Shown: one piece after another, positions 29,365 through 37,805 of the stretch
How positions within the stretch are numbered: the first letter of the stretch is position 1
Layout of the letters: every line of letters begins with the position of its first letter
DNA from: Ensifer oleiphilus
GTDB taxonomy: Bacteria; Pseudomonadota; Alphaproteobacteria; Rhizobiales; Rhizobiaceae
DNA: 64,000 bases
NCBI RefSeq assembly: GCF_013371465.1
Contig: NZ_JABWDU010000001.1
Coordinates: forward strand, 1,329,372-1,393,371
Reading direction: 5' to 3'
Position numbers and translations under genes: made by a program
The notes under the pieces: model-generated
What the model saw: the letters and a program-made list of their open reading frames with translations, nothing else
Databases searched by the model: none
What the model was told of the DNA's origin: nothing

Positions 29365-30603
29365 TCAGCCTCGTGGCGAAGCCCGCGTGATGGTGATGAA
29401 ATCGGTTCCGTCACCGGTTTCAAGTCCGCTTTCCATGTCCGAAATCGACAGCGACGACCCGTCGGCAAGCAGGCCGCCGATGCGCTTGCGCACGTCGTCG
29501 GAGACCGTAAGGCGACCAAGTGTGCGCTGGGTGGCGTTGAAGGCGGATGAGTCAGCGTCGGTGCTGATGCCGAGCCGCTTTTTCGTCGCTGACGGCAGAT
29601 GGTTTTCGAGCGAAACGCCGTACCACTTGCCTTCGGTCTTTTCGCCGTCAACCTCATGAAATTGCAGGAAATGCGTGCCAAGCGCCTGCTCCGGCCCGTC
29701 GATTGTCACGTCGCCTTCGAAGATCGGCTTGAAGCCCTGCCGCACCAGGATCATGCCATTGGTAGGAGCGTCGCGTCCAACCTTCTTGAAGATGGCATCC
29801 GTCAATTCCGGCGTCAGCTTCCCATCGACGGCCAACCCCTCGGCAGTCTGAAACGCATTGATGGCGGCGGTCGTGTCCGGGCCGATGTGGCCGTCTGCTG
29901 CTCCGGCGACATAGCCGAGTTGGTTCAGCGCCGACTGGACGTCGCGCCGGATATCGCGATCGCCACGGCGGGTGATCAGCATCCGGATTGGCTCGCGGCT
30001 TTCCTCGACGGCGGTTGGCGGAGTGCTCGCTATCTCCGTCATCGCCACTTCGACCGGTCCGTTCTCGGCCTGGCTGATCGCCGGGCGAAGCGGTACGTCC
30101 GACAGCGGCGCGGGGGTGTCGCCCGGTGCCGGTTGACGCTGGAAGAGCATGGCACTCGACACTTCGGTGGGGCTGACCTGATGGTCTGTTATCAGGACAT
30201 GCATGCCGCGCGACGTCATCTTGAAGAGGCTGGCGGCAAACTTGCTCGGCAGGCGTACACAGCCGTGGGAGGCGGGATAGGCGGGTACGTGATTGGAGCC
30301 GTGCAGCGCGATACCGGACCAGGTGAGCCGCTGCATGAACGGCATCGGCGCATTCGAATAGATGTTGGATTTGTGCTGCCGCCGTTTTTCGAGGATCGAA
30401 AAGATGCCCGTCGGTGTCGAATGGCCAGCCTTGCCCGTGGAGACCGCAGATGTTGCGATCACCGCGTCACCATCATAGACGACGAGCGATTGTTGGTTCT
30501 TCGAGACGATGATCTGCAGCGGTGCGCTGCTGCCGGCAAGACCGGCGGCAGGCGAAAACAAGACGACGACGACGCTGGCCGTGAGAGCGAAACGCGATAC
30601 CAT
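29365..30603 (-). CDS. L,D-transpeptidase (YkuD/ErfK family) with peptidoglycan-binding domain
   Basis: A periplasmic enzyme that makes 3-3 crosslinks in peptidoglycan or anchors proteins to it. The 412-aa protein has a signal peptide (about residues 1-24), a YkuD domain (about 28-155) with the catalytic HG...SHGCVRL motif (His101, His113, Cys115), a long linker, a peptidoglycan-binding helical domain (about 225-285, DVQSALNQLGYVAGAADG...) and a further C-terminal region of about 125 aa I do not recognise. The start at 30603 gives the signal peptide. The gene is framed by two inverted copies of a dispersed repeat. Confidence 0.9.
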   Translation of the reverse strand: MVSRFALTASVVVVLFSPAAGLAGSSAPLQIIVSKNQQSLVVYDGDAVIATSAVSTGKAGHSTPTGIFSILEKRRQHKSNIYSNAPMPFMQRLTWSGIALHGSNHVPAYPASHGCVRLPSKFAASLFKMTSRGMHVLITDHQVSPTEVSSAMLFQRQPAPGDTPAPLSDVPLRPAISQAENGPVEVAMTEIASTPPTAVEESREPIRMLITRRGDRDIRRDVQSALNQLGYVAGAADGHIGPDTTAAINAFQTAEGLAVDGKLTPELTDAIFKKVGRDAPTNGMILVRQGFKPIFEGDVTIDGPEQALGTHFLQFHEVDGEKTEGKWYGVSLENHLPSATKKRLGISTDADSSAFNATQRTLGRLTVSDDVRKRIGGLLADGSSLSISDMESGLETGDGTDFITITRASPRG

Positions 30604-30706
30604 ACACTCATCCCAACACGTAAACTGGCCGACGAACTTAGACCGCAATCTTTAAAGAATTCGTCCTGACAAGACGCGGAAACGGCAAACCGCCGCCGAT
30701 GACGCA

Positions 30707-30801
30707 CGAAAGCATGCCGCGCAAAAGTGTGCAGCGGTTTTGCGATAAGGACATTGCGTGAAACAAGAACGTAAAGCGCCAAGCGAATCCTAGAGATCGC
30801 G
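30707..30801 (-). repeat. Dispersed ~95 bp intergenic repeat, copy 2
   Basis: The minus strand here aligns with copy 1 at 29216-29310, sharing AGGATTCGC, GCGCTTTA, GTTCTTGTTT, TTATCGCAAAA and CACTTTTGCGCG. The two copies point towards the L,D-transpeptidase gene between them. This copy starts upstream of that gene and ends next to the dinB stop at 30809. Confidence 0.7.
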
Positions 30802-30808
30802 ATGCGCT

Positions 30809-32101
30809 TCAGTGATCGCGCTTGCGGCTGCCGAAAGTGTAGCCGGTTTCGACGCTTGCCTTGCCGAACTTGTCACGCAGCTTGTTGATGGCGTCTTCGG
30901 CGGCAGCGCGGCGGGTCGCTGCGGGGTCGACGAGATCGGGTGGATCGGCGAGATCGGGGCTCGAAAGATCGCTGACGCCGATGCCGATCAGCCGGTACTT
31001 CGTGCCGTCGATCTCCTTTTCGAGAAGTTGCAGCCCTGTGCGAAAGATGCGGTCTGCGAGCCGGGTCGGGCTGTCGAGGCGGCGATTGCGGGTCCTGGTC
31101 TTGAAGTCCGCGGTCTTCAGCTTCAACACGACCGTCTGGCCGGCCAGTTCGGATTTGCGCAACCGATGCGCGACCTGTTCACTCAGCCGGCGCAGATGCG
31201 TGACGAGATCATCCTGCCGGGCGAGATCGTCGTTGAACGTCGTTTCGGACGATACGCTCTTAGCTTCACCGTCGATCTCGACGGTTCTCTCGTCGAGGCC
31301 GCGCGACAGACGGTAGAGCCTCTGGCCCATGGTCCCGTATCGGCGCATGAGGTCGGCCTCTTCCATCATTTGCAACTGGCCGATCGTGCGGATACCATCG
31401 CGCTCCAGCGTGGCGGCAAACGCCTTGCCGACGCCCCAGATCAAAGTCACTGGCCGTTCTCTCAGGAATTCGAGCGCTTCGGCCTGGCCGATCACCGAGA
31501 AGCCGCGCGGCTTCTGCAGGTCGGAGGCAACCTTGGCGAGGAACTTGCAGTAGGAAAGCCCGACGGAGACGGTAATGCCGATCTCCTGTTCGACCCGGCG
31601 GGCAAAGCGCGCGAGCGTTCGGGCAGGGGGATCGTGGTGCAGCCTCTGCGTGCCGCTCAGTTCCAGGAAGGCCTCGTCGATGGAGAGCGGCTGCACTAGC
31701 GGCGTCAGTTCCTGCATCAGCATGCGAACCTCGCGGCCGACGCGAACGTATTTTTCCATGTCGGGCTTAATGACCACCGCCTGCGGACAGGCTTCCAGCG
31801 CCTTGAACATCGGCATGGCCGAGCGCACGCCATGGATTCGGGCGATGTAGCAGGCGGTCGAGACGACACCGCGTTTGCCGCCGCCGATAATGACCGGCTT
31901 GTCGGCAAGTTCCGGATTGTCCCGCTTCTCGACGGAGGCATAAAACGCGTCGCAATCGATATGGGCGAGTGTCAGGTCGTAAAGCTCGGTATGACGCAGG
32001 ATGCGGGGACTGCCGCAGGCAAGGCAGCGTCGCGCCGTTGCGGTCTGTTCCCTGAGGCAATCACGGCAGAAGCCTGGAGTTTGAGAACCACTGTCGAGCA
32101 T
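30809..32101 (-). CDS. dinB: DNA polymerase IV (Y family)
   Basis: An error-prone translesion polymerase. The 430-aa protein shows the Y-family motifs [11 protein letters not shown] (about 50-60), [13 protein letters not shown] and [11 protein letters not shown] (catalytic Asp-Glu), a helix-hairpin-helix thumb ([12 protein letters not shown]) and the little finger domain. It has an extra N-terminal stretch of about 45 residues with four cysteines, CRDC and CLAC (Cys12, 15, 26, 29), a likely zinc ribbon that E. coli DinB lacks. No beta-clamp motif was checked in detail. Confidence 0.93.
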   Translation of the reverse strand: MLDSGSQTPGFCRDCLREQTATARRCLACGSPRILRHTELYDLTLAHIDCDAFYASVEKRDNPELADKPVIIGGGKRGVVSTACYIARIHGVRSAMPMFKALEACPQAVVIKPDMEKYVRVGREVRMLMQELTPLVQPLSIDEAFLELSGTQRLHHDPPARTLARFARRVEQEIGITVSVGLSYCKFLAKVASDLQKPRGFSVIGQAEALEFLRERPVTLIWGVGKAFAATLERDGIRTIGQLQMMEEADLMRRYGTMGQRLYRLSRGLDERTVEIDGEAKSVSSETTFNDDLARQDDLVTHLRRLSEQVAHRLRKSELAGQTVVLKLKTADFKTRTRNRRLDSPTRLADRIFRTGLQLLEKEIDGTKYRLIGIGVSDLSSPDLADPPDLVDPAATRRAAAEDAINKLRDKFGKASVETGYTFGSRKRDH

Positions 32102-32263
32102 ATCTGGAACAAATGTTGAACATTGCGACTTTACGCTCTACGCTGGCGAGTCTCAAGGGAGGCCGCGTTGGAAATTGCCTTGCATGTCAGGTTACCGACG
32201 CCAATTGGCGGGTCGGGTTTCGAGCGCTGTTCTGGGGGCTTGGCCCTGTCAGGCTGGCTGTCG

Positions 32264-32905
32264 CTACCGTCGGAAATGCGCGCGAATGGCAATGGCGGCA
32301 TCAGCCCAATCGGCAGCAATGTGAACGCACGTATCCGGCGCAGGCGCGAGCGCGCGAAACTCGGCATTCGCCATCAGGTTGATCAGCAGGCAGGACGGCG
32401 CGTGCTCTTGCACGGATTGCAGGTTGCGGGCGATGTCGTCGATGAAAACAACGGGAAGTTCCCTTCCGCCATGCAGTCGCTCGACGATCGGCCCCTTTGG
32501 GTCCTCGGAGGCGAGCAAAGGGTAAGGAAGATCAAGACGATCGAGCAGGGCGCGGCGCGCGGCAGCATGGCGCGGCGGCATGGCTGTCAGGAAGATGATG
32601 TCTGCCTCGGTCGACAGGTCGCGCAGGGTTTCGACGGCGCCGAGCGCAGCGGTCTGCCAGCGATCCTGCGTGGCGTAGAAGGTGTCGAGCATGTCTTTGA
32701 CCGCGTCGGCGCTCGCCGCCTGCTCCGTTGTGCGATGGACGATATTGCCGGTCAGCCGAAAAGACCGCGGCACGAGGACATGATCGCGGCTCTCGAGGAA
32801 AGCCCTAAACGGGCTCAGGAATTCGAGCACGACTTCGTCGATGTCGCTGACGACAAGCGGACGGTCGCCGAGGCGGATTTCATCTTCGAAGGCGGTATTG
32901 CTCAC
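32264..32905 (-). CDS. HAD-superfamily-like protein
   Basis: A 213-aa protein with the pattern of a HAD fold: VVSDIDEVVLEFL (about 18-30; an aspartate motif in which the second acidic position and surroundings are Asp-Ile-Asp-Glu), then IIFLTAMPPRHAAARR (motif II Thr) and VFIDDIARNLQSVQE (motif IV double Asp). This suggests a phosphatase-like hydrolase; substrate unknown. It is followed on the minus strand by dinB 162 bases away and preceded by the DUF3572 gene (two bases between stop and start), so those two form an operon. Confidence 0.75.
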   Translation of the reverse strand: MSNTAFEDEIRLGDRPLVVSDIDEVVLEFLSPFRAFLESRDHVLVPRSFRLTGNIVHRTTEQAASADAVKDMLDTFYATQDRWQTAALGAVETLRDLSTEADIIFLTAMPPRHAAARRALLDRLDLPYPLLASEDPKGPIVERLHGGRELPVVFIDDIARNLQSVQEHAPSCLLINLMANAEFRALAPAPDTCVHIAADWADAAIAIRAHFRR

Positions 32906-32907
32906 GG

Positions 32908-33180
32908 TCAGCTGTCCTGCAGGTCGGCGGCACCGGAGAGCTTCTCATGCGCGCGCACGATGTCCTGGGGGGCGGTGCCCGTAGCCTCACAGAAGGCGAT
33001 CAATGTCGGCTCATGGTCCATGAGAAAGGCGACTAGCCCACCCATGAAGCCCGGCTCGCCGATCGCATTGCGCAAGGAGGATGGATCGGTCCCCGTCAGC
33101 GCCAGAAAACGTGACAAAAGGTCCGGCTCGCCGGCAAGCCAGGAAAGAATGTCGATGGCGATTTCGTCGGCGCTCTTCAA
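32908..33180 (-). CDS. DUF3572 family protein
   Basis: A 90-aa, all-helical-looking protein matching the DUF3572 family of rhizobia (IAIDILSWLAGEPDLLSRFLALTG, here split by me over two known conserved blocks: DILSWLAGEPDLL and FLALTGTDPSSLR). It is divergent from divK across a 156-base region with a palindrome and is followed directly by the HAD-like gene. The placement next to divK is conserved in relatives as far as I recall. Function unknown. Confidence 0.85.
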   Translation of the reverse strand: MKSADEIAIDILSWLAGEPDLLSRFLALTGTDPSSLRNAIGEPGFMGGLVAFLMDHEPTLIAFCEATGTAPQDIVRAHEKLSGAADLQDS

Positions 33181-33215
33181 TGTCTTGGCCTCCTACTGTT
33201 TTTACGCCCGGAATT

Positions 33216-33238
33216 ACCTATTTTTCAACCAAATAGGT
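33216..33238. promoter_or_regulatory. Palindrome between divergent DUF3572 and divK genes
   Basis: ACCTATTT and AAATAGGT form an 8-bp perfect inverted repeat around 7 bases, 36 bases upstream of the DUF3572 start and about 100 bases upstream of divK. The AT-rich dyad in a divergent promoter region looks like an operator. It is not a CtrA box (no TTAA-N7-TTAA). Confidence 0.4.
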
Positions 33239-33336
33239 TTATCGTTGAACTCGAGGAAATGGGTCGAGTCGTTGGCTCTGCAACTTAGATGTCTTGATAA
33301 GACTTGCAAGAAGACGACTGGCAGCAAGGGATCGAC

Positions 33337-33708
33337 ATGCCCAAACAGGTAATGATTGTTGAGGATAACGAGCTGAACATGAAGCTCTTCCGAGACCTGA
33401 TTGAGGCTTCCGGCTACGCGACGATCCAGACGCGCAACGGGATGGAGGCGCTCGAGCTGGCAAGGAAGTACCGTCCCGATCTGATTTTGATGGACATTCA
33501 GCTGCCGGAGGTCTCCGGGCTCGAAGTCACGAAGTGGCTGAAGGAAGATGACGAACTGCACGTCATCCCGGTCATTGCCGTGACCGCCTTCGCCATGAAG
33601 GGCGACGAGGAGCGTATCCGCCAGGGCGGCTGCGAAGCCTATGTTTCAAAACCGATTTCTGTGCCAAAGTTCATTGAGACGATCAAGACCTACCTTGGCG
33701 ATGCCTGA
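33337..33708 (+). CDS. divK: Cell-cycle response regulator DivK
   Basis: A single-domain response regulator of the DivJ/PleC-DivK-CtrA pathway, which controls asymmetric division in alphaproteobacteria. The 123-aa receiver shows acidic residues Glu9-Asp10, the phosphorylation site Asp53 (LILMDIQLP), Thr/Ala after it and the lysine in SKPIS. The ATG at 33337 has AAGGG six bases upstream. pleD follows after 17 bases, the order known from Caulobacter and rhizobia, so the two are co-transcribed. Confidence 0.95.
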   Translation: MPKQVMIVEDNELNMKLFRDLIEASGYATIQTRNGMEALELARKYRPDLILMDIQLPEVSGLEVTKWLKEDDELHVIPVIAVTAFAMKGDEERIRQGGCEAYVSKPISVPKFIETIKTYLGDA

Positions 33709-33725
33709 ACGGCGGGAAAATTGAT

Positions 33726-35093
33726 ATGACTGCGCGCATTCTTGTTGTCGACGACGTGCCTGCCAACGTTAAGCTGCTGGAAGCGCGGTTGCTTGCAGAG
33801 TATTTCGATGTGCTCACCGCCGGCGATGGTCATACGGCGCTGTCGCTCTGCGAGACGACGCCGGTCGACCTGGTGCTTCTCGACATCATGATGCCCGGCA
33901 TCGACGGTTTCGAAGTCTGCGAGCGTCTGAAGGCCAATCCGCGTACCGCCCATATTCCCGTCGTCATGGTGACGGCACTCGACCAGCCTTCCGACCGGGT
34001 TCGCGGATTGAAGGCCGGTGCCGACGATTTTCTCACAAAGCCGGTCAACGATCTGCAACTGATGTCGCGGGTAAAAAGTCTCGTCCGCCTGAAGAACGTC
34101 AGTGACGAACTGCGGCTGCGGGCCCAGACGGCGCAGACCATCGGCCTGCAGGAGCTGGCGCGCCAGGATCGCCCGGACGAGCCGGGCAACATCCTCCTGG
34201 TCGATGGCCGCGGATCCTCTCAGGAGCGGCTGCAGCGTGCGCTAAAGCCGATTGCGGAGGTCTCCGTTATCTCCGATCCGCAGGCGGCGTTGTTCGAAGC
34301 CGCCGAGAACAATTTCGACCTCGTCATCGTCAATGCCAACTTCGATGACTACGACCCTCTGCGGTTGTGCTCGCAGTTGCGGTCTCTGGAACGTACGCGC
34401 TTCATCCCGATCCTTTTGATCACAGAGCAGGGCAATGACGAAATGATTGTGCGGGCGCTCGATCTGGGCATTACCGACTACATCATCCGGCCCGTCGATC
34501 CCAATGAACTCGTTGCCCGCTCGCTGACACAGATCAGGCGCAAGCATTGCAACGACATGCTGAGAAAGAGCGTACAGCAGACGATCGAGCTGGCGGTCAC
34601 CGATGGCCTCACCGGTCTGCACAATCGCCGCTACCTCGACAATCATCTGAAGCTGCTGCTCGATCGTGCTGCAGCGCGTGGGCGCCCCCTGTCGATCTGC
34701 ATGACCGACATCGACCGGTTCAAGCAGGTCAACGACACCTACGGTCATGATGTCGGTGACGAGGTGCTGCGCGAGTTTGCCGGCCGCATCCGCGCAACGG
34801 TGCGCGGCGCTGATCTCGCCTGCCGTTTCGGCGGCGAAGAGTTCGTTGTCGTGATGCCTGACACATCGCCGGAGATGGCCGCGGCAGTTGCCGAACGGCT
34901 ACGGCATATCATCGAGAGCCAGCCGTTCTCGATACCGCATGCGGACGGCGCGCTGGTGATCACCGCTTCCATGGGCATTTCCGGTCTGAAGCCTGAAGGT
35001 GACACGACGGAAGCCCTCTTGAAGCGCGCAGATACGGCCCTCTATCAAGCGAAGAACGCAGGCCGCAACCGTGTGGTGGCAGCTGCTGCCTGA
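33726..35093 (+). CDS. pleD: Diguanylate cyclase response regulator PleD
   Basis: It makes cyclic di-GMP after phosphorylation and drives the motile-to-sessile polar transition in Caulobacter. The 455-aa protein has a receiver domain with Asp53 (LVLLDIMMPG), a second, degenerate receiver (about 150-275, without a clear phospho-acceptor block) and a GGDEF domain with the active GGEEF motif (369-373). The inhibitory product-binding I-site RGAD (360-363) is five residues before it, so feedback control is expected. The layout is that of Caulobacter PleD. Confidence 0.95.
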   Translation: MTARILVVDDVPANVKLLEARLLAEYFDVLTAGDGHTALSLCETTPVDLVLLDIMMPGIDGFEVCERLKANPRTAHIPVVMVTALDQPSDRVRGLKAGADDFLTKPVNDLQLMSRVKSLVRLKNVSDELRLRAQTAQTIGLQELARQDRPDEPGNILLVDGRGSSQERLQRALKPIAEVSVISDPQAALFEAAENNFDLVIVNANFDDYDPLRLCSQLRSLERTRFIPILLITEQGNDEMIVRALDLGITDYIIRPVDPNELVARSLTQIRRKHCNDMLRKSVQQTIELAVTDGLTGLHNRRYLDNHLKLLLDRAAARGRPLSICMTDIDRFKQVNDTYGHDVGDEVLREFAGRIRATVRGADLACRFGGEEFVVVMPDTSPEMAAAVAERLRHIIESQPFSIPHADGALVITASMGISGLKPEGDTTEALLKRADTALYQAKNAGRNRVVAAAA

Positions 35094-35329
35094 CGGCCGG
35101 AAACGGCCGGCGGCATCACCCGCTGGCGGTATGACGAAATTCCGCATCCCTCTTGCGATATGCCTTTAAAGTTGTATTCTTCGCCGCGCCGATGCTACCA
35201 AGGCGGTTGGTGGCGGCGGCGGCCATGCATTTACATGTACCAGGACGATACGTAATTAACCATGCGCCGAGCAACACCGCTCCGCGCATTAAGAATTCGT
35301 TGATTTTTTTCTATTTTCAGGTGATGCTG

Positions 35330-35508
35330 ATAAACGAGGGGGCATCGCTTCCATCAGTTTCGGTTACCCCATGATGCTCAGGTCCGCCGCATCTCCTGGG
35401 TCGTGGGGTCGGTCGGTTGGCTTTCGACACCTGCGGAATCCTCGTGCCGCGGTTGGAAGCCAGCCGACCCCCATTCAAAGCGCCGTTCCGTAAGGGGCGG
35501 CGCTTTTC
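35330..35508 (+). ncRNA. Candidate small RNA (structured, terminator-ended)
   Basis: A long stem-loop at 35405-35471 (13-bp arm GGTCGGTTGGCTT at 35411-35423 pairs with AAGCCAGCCGACC at 35457-35469 with one G-U; an alternative outer pairing GGGGTCGG with CCGACCCC also exists, and an inner GCGG/CCGC stem lies in the loop) is followed six bases later by a terminator hairpin. There is no ORF. The 5' end is a guess; no good promoter could be fixed, although AT-rich sequence lies at 35290-35320. It could instead be a long pleD 3' region. I cannot assign it to a known sRNA family. Confidence 0.45.
35477..35508 (+). terminator. Factor-independent terminator (plus strand)
   Basis: A 9-bp perfect stem (AAAGCGCCG and CGGCGCTTT) with a 12-base loop and a short T-run (TTTTC). 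It ends either the candidate small RNA or the divK-pleD transcript. Confidence 0.7.
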
Positions 35509-35587
35509 GATTCGTGCTGGCTCGTTCCTGCCATTCGGGGGAGACGAAGGGGGAGGCCAGACGGCCACTTCAGGGTGCACCAACGGA

Positions 35588-35620
35588 AAGGGGCGCCAAA
35601 CCGTGCGGTTGGCGCCCCTT
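35588..35620 (-). terminator. Terminator of rpmG
   Basis: A very strong stem: AAGGGGCGCCAA against TTGGCGCCCCTT, 12 bp, loop about 9 bases, 22 bases after the rpmG stop. On the minus strand it is followed by TTTCCGTT. Confidence 0.75.
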
Positions 35621-35641
35621 GATCCTAAGAAACGTCAGATC

Positions 35642-35809
35642 TTACTTGATCTTGGTTTCCTTGAATTCGACGTGCTTCCGTGCGACCGGGTCATACTTGG
35701 TCTTGGTCATCTTGTCCGTCATCGTACGGCTGTTCTTGGTCGTGACGTAGAAGAAACCCGTGTCGGCTGTCGACAGCAGCTTGATCTTGATGGTGGTGGC
35801 TTTTGCCAT
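35642..35809 (-). CDS. rpmG: 50S ribosomal protein L33
   Basis: A small protein of the large ribosomal subunit, 55 aa, with the expected sequence pattern: [19 protein letters not shown], then [10 protein letters not shown] and [14 protein letters not shown], ending KIK. It lacks the four zinc-binding cysteines, so it is the zinc-free (C-minus) type. It has its own candidate promoter upstream and a strong terminator downstream. The gene is short and in neither neighbour's frame, but the translation leaves no doubt. Confidence 0.97.
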   Translation of the reverse strand: MAKATTIKIKLLSTADTGFFYVTTKNSRTMTDKMTKTKYDPVARKHVEFKETKIK

Positions 35810-35878
35810 GGTCGTCCTGCCTTTATGAAAATGAACGCCGTGGAAAACCGGGTGCGGGCCACGGGCAAGGTTGGCGCG

Positions 35879-35906
35879 AAACTACAAATCGCGGCTGAAA
35901 AGTCAA
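35879..35906 (-). promoter_or_regulatory. Candidate rpmG promoter
   Basis: On the minus strand TTGACT (35901-35906, preceded by C as in the rhizobial CTTGAC box) and TAGTTT (35879-35884) are 16 bases apart. The -35 overlaps the MFS stop codon. The rpmG leader would be about 65 bases. Confidence 0.4.
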
Positions 35907-37087
35907 GGCCGTTTTGGATTCAAAACGATCCTTACAACCGAAAGCGCGACGTAAAGACCGAAAAACCCGGCAATCGCCCAGGCAAATCCGTTGTTGCCAG
36001 CCACATCCATCGACGCTCCAATGACCTGCGGCCCGGCAACGGTGCCGACCGCATAGGAGAAGACGAACGCTGCGTTGGCGGCGGCAAGGTCGGAGCCTTG
36101 CAGGCGCGAGCCGAGATGGCTGAGGCCGACCGTATAGAGGCCGGAGACGCAGCCACCCCAGAACAGTAGCACAACTGCCATCAGGAACCAGCTTTCCACC
36201 AGCATCGGCAGGCAGAGGGCGCCGATGAGACCGATGACGGTCATGGCGGACAGCAATGTACGCTTGTCCTTGATCTGGTCTGACAGCATGCCTAGCGGAA
36301 TCTGGAAGATGAAATTGCCGACGCCCATTACGGTCAGCAGCAACGCTGCCTGCGATTCGGTAAACCCCGATCGTGTCCCGTAGACCGTAAAGAGCGACAA
36401 CCCACCCGATTCGACCGCGCCGAAGATGAAGACGGCGGCCGTGGCCGTCGGCACCAGGAAGATGTAGCGCATGAAGTGACGGTCGGGCTTTTCGTCGATC
36501 ACCGGGCTCTCGTCCCGTGCGATGAAGATCGGCACGGCGGCGAGCAGAATGACGCCGGCACCGACCACGAAAGGCAAGACACCCTCACTGCCGAGGATCG
36601 AGAAGAGCAGCGGCCCGCTCAGGAAGCCGAGCGATAGAACCGTGCCGTAGATGCCGAGCACGAAGCCCCGTTTCGCTGGTGGCGCGGTGGCGTTGATCCA
36701 GAACTCGGAGAGGATGAAGAGCACAGTAATGGCGCCATGGAAGACGACACGCAGCGGAAACCAGAGCCAGAAGTTCGTGATGTAGTAGAAGCCAAAAGCG
36801 CTGATTGCGGCGAGCAGGACGGCCCAGAGCATCGTCGGCGCCACACCGTGGCGATGCGCGAACTTGGTCGTGAAGGAAGCCGCAACCATGGAGGCCACGC
36901 CCGCCATCGCCGAATTGAGACCTATCAGCGTCGACGAGATGCCGCGCTTCTCCATGATGCTCGAAAGCAACGGCAGGCCGAGGCCGATTGCAATCCCGAC
37001 CGCGCTGATGGCGGAGACTGCGGCGATCAGCGACGGCCAGTGAATTTCGTCAACCGGTGCTGGGCACCCGGGCGTCGGCTGTGACAT
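35903..37087 (-). CDS. MFS transporter
   Basis: A 394-aa inner-membrane transporter of the major facilitator superfamily with about 12 membrane segments. The loop between helices 2 and 3 (FTTKFAHRHG) and the repeated one in the second half (GMLSDQIKDKRTLL) fit the MFS pattern. It resembles YcaD-like/sugar-type carriers, but the substrate cannot be read from the sequence. The start at 37087 follows an AAGGA ten bases upstream and lies 13 bases after the Nudix stop, so it closes an operon DUF983-Nudix-MFS. Confidence 0.85.
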   Translation of the reverse strand: MSQPTPGCPAPVDEIHWPSLIAAVSAISAVGIAIGLGLPLLSSIMEKRGISSTLIGLNSAMAGVASMVAASFTTKFAHRHGVAPTMLWAVLLAAISAFGFYYITNFWLWFPLRVVFHGAITVLFILSEFWINATAPPAKRGFVLGIYGTVLSLGFLSGPLLFSILGSEGVLPFVVGAGVILLAAVPIFIARDESPVIDEKPDRHFMRYIFLVPTATAAVFIFGAVESGGLSLFTVYGTRSGFTESQAALLLTVMGVGNFIFQIPLGMLSDQIKDKRTLLSAMTVIGLIGALCLPMLVESWFLMAVVLLFWGGCVSGLYTVGLSHLGSRLQGSDLAAANAAFVFSYAVGTVAGPQVIGASMDVAGNNGFAWAIAGFFGLYVALSVVRIVLNPKRP

Positions 37088-37100
37088 GCGACTGTGGTCC

Positions 37101-37805
37101 TTAGAGAAGCGTGCGGATGAACCGCCCACGGCGCGTGAAATAGAAAGGCACGGAGCGCCCATAGGGGAGCGATGGGTCCGCTTCAAGGCCGCTGCGCAGA
37201 TCCGAAAGGATGATGGCGGTTATATCCGGTATCCGGAGCGAGGGCAGGTCGTTGACATCGATCCACTGCAAATCCTGAAGCTCCCGGCTTTCCAGAACCC
37301 GCGATGGATCGACCTTGGCTTCGTCCGCGAAAATCGCGAAGAAGCGCGTATCGAACCGCCGCGAGTGTCCCGGAGGAGTAATGGCCCGAGCCATATAGCG
37401 CAAGTTTGCGAGATCTGGAAGAAAGGGTAGCGGCGCTTCCGCCTCGGCAAGGGGCGTGCCCAGGGGAACGCCCGCCTCCTCGTAGAGTTCACGCAGTGCC
37501 GCCAGGGCCAACGCCCTGGCGCGTGCATCGCTGACCGACTGGCCCTCGACGCATTTCAGCGCCTGCAGAACGGCGGGGTGGAGGTCGGTGGAGAAGGCAA
37601 GACGATGGTCCGTCGGGTCTCTGCGCCCGCCGGGAAAGACGTAGAGGTCTGGCATGAAGACATGCGCACTGCTGCGCCGGCCCATCAGCACGCGCACGCC
37701 GCCGCCGTCGCGGTCAAGCAGCATTATCGATGCCGCGTCACGCGGCCTTACGCGCCGCTCAGGGCTGGCGGGAGCCAAGGCGACGCTTTCGCGCCCTGAC
37801 GTCAT
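37101..37805 (-). CDS. Nudix hydrolase
   Basis: A 234-aa hydrolase of nucleoside-diphosphate-linked compounds. The Nudix helix core RELYEEAG is visible (about residues 104-111), after FPGGRRD; the upstream Glu of the classic box seems replaced in the Ala-rich stretch. Similar long Nudix proteins in rhizobia are annotated as CoA-pyrophosphatase-like or of unknown specificity. The start overlaps the DUF983 stop by four bases (ATGA), implying coupling. Confidence 0.87.
   Translation of the reverse strand: MTSGRESVALAPASPERRVRPRDAASIMLLDRDGGGVRVLMGRRSSAHVFMPDLYVFPGGRRDPTDHRLAFSTDLHPAVLQALKCVEGQSVSDARARALALAALRELYEEAGVPLGTPLAEAEAPLPFLPDLANLRYMARAITPPGHSRRFDTRFFAIFADEAKVDPSRVLESRELQDLQWIDVNDLPSLRIPDITAIILSDLRSGLEADPSLPYGRSVPFYFTRRGRFIRTLL

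Larger units (their letters stand above)
35094..35641. other. Intergenic region pleD-rpmG
   Basis: 548 bases between convergent genes. I see no credible protein gene. The region holds a small-RNA candidate with its own terminator on the plus strand and the rpmG terminator on the minus strand. The first 200 bases after pleD show nothing I can name. Confidence 0.6.

Noticed and set aside
32123-33352. A 409-codon plus-strand frame opposite the HAD-like and DUF3572 genes
   Set aside because: The minus-strand genes have recognisable motifs and families, and this frame crosses both plus the divK promoter region.
35153-35374. A 73-codon plus-strand ORF in the pleD-rpmG gap
   Set aside because: No ribosome binding site, an odd composition, and its end lies in the structured small-RNA candidate.
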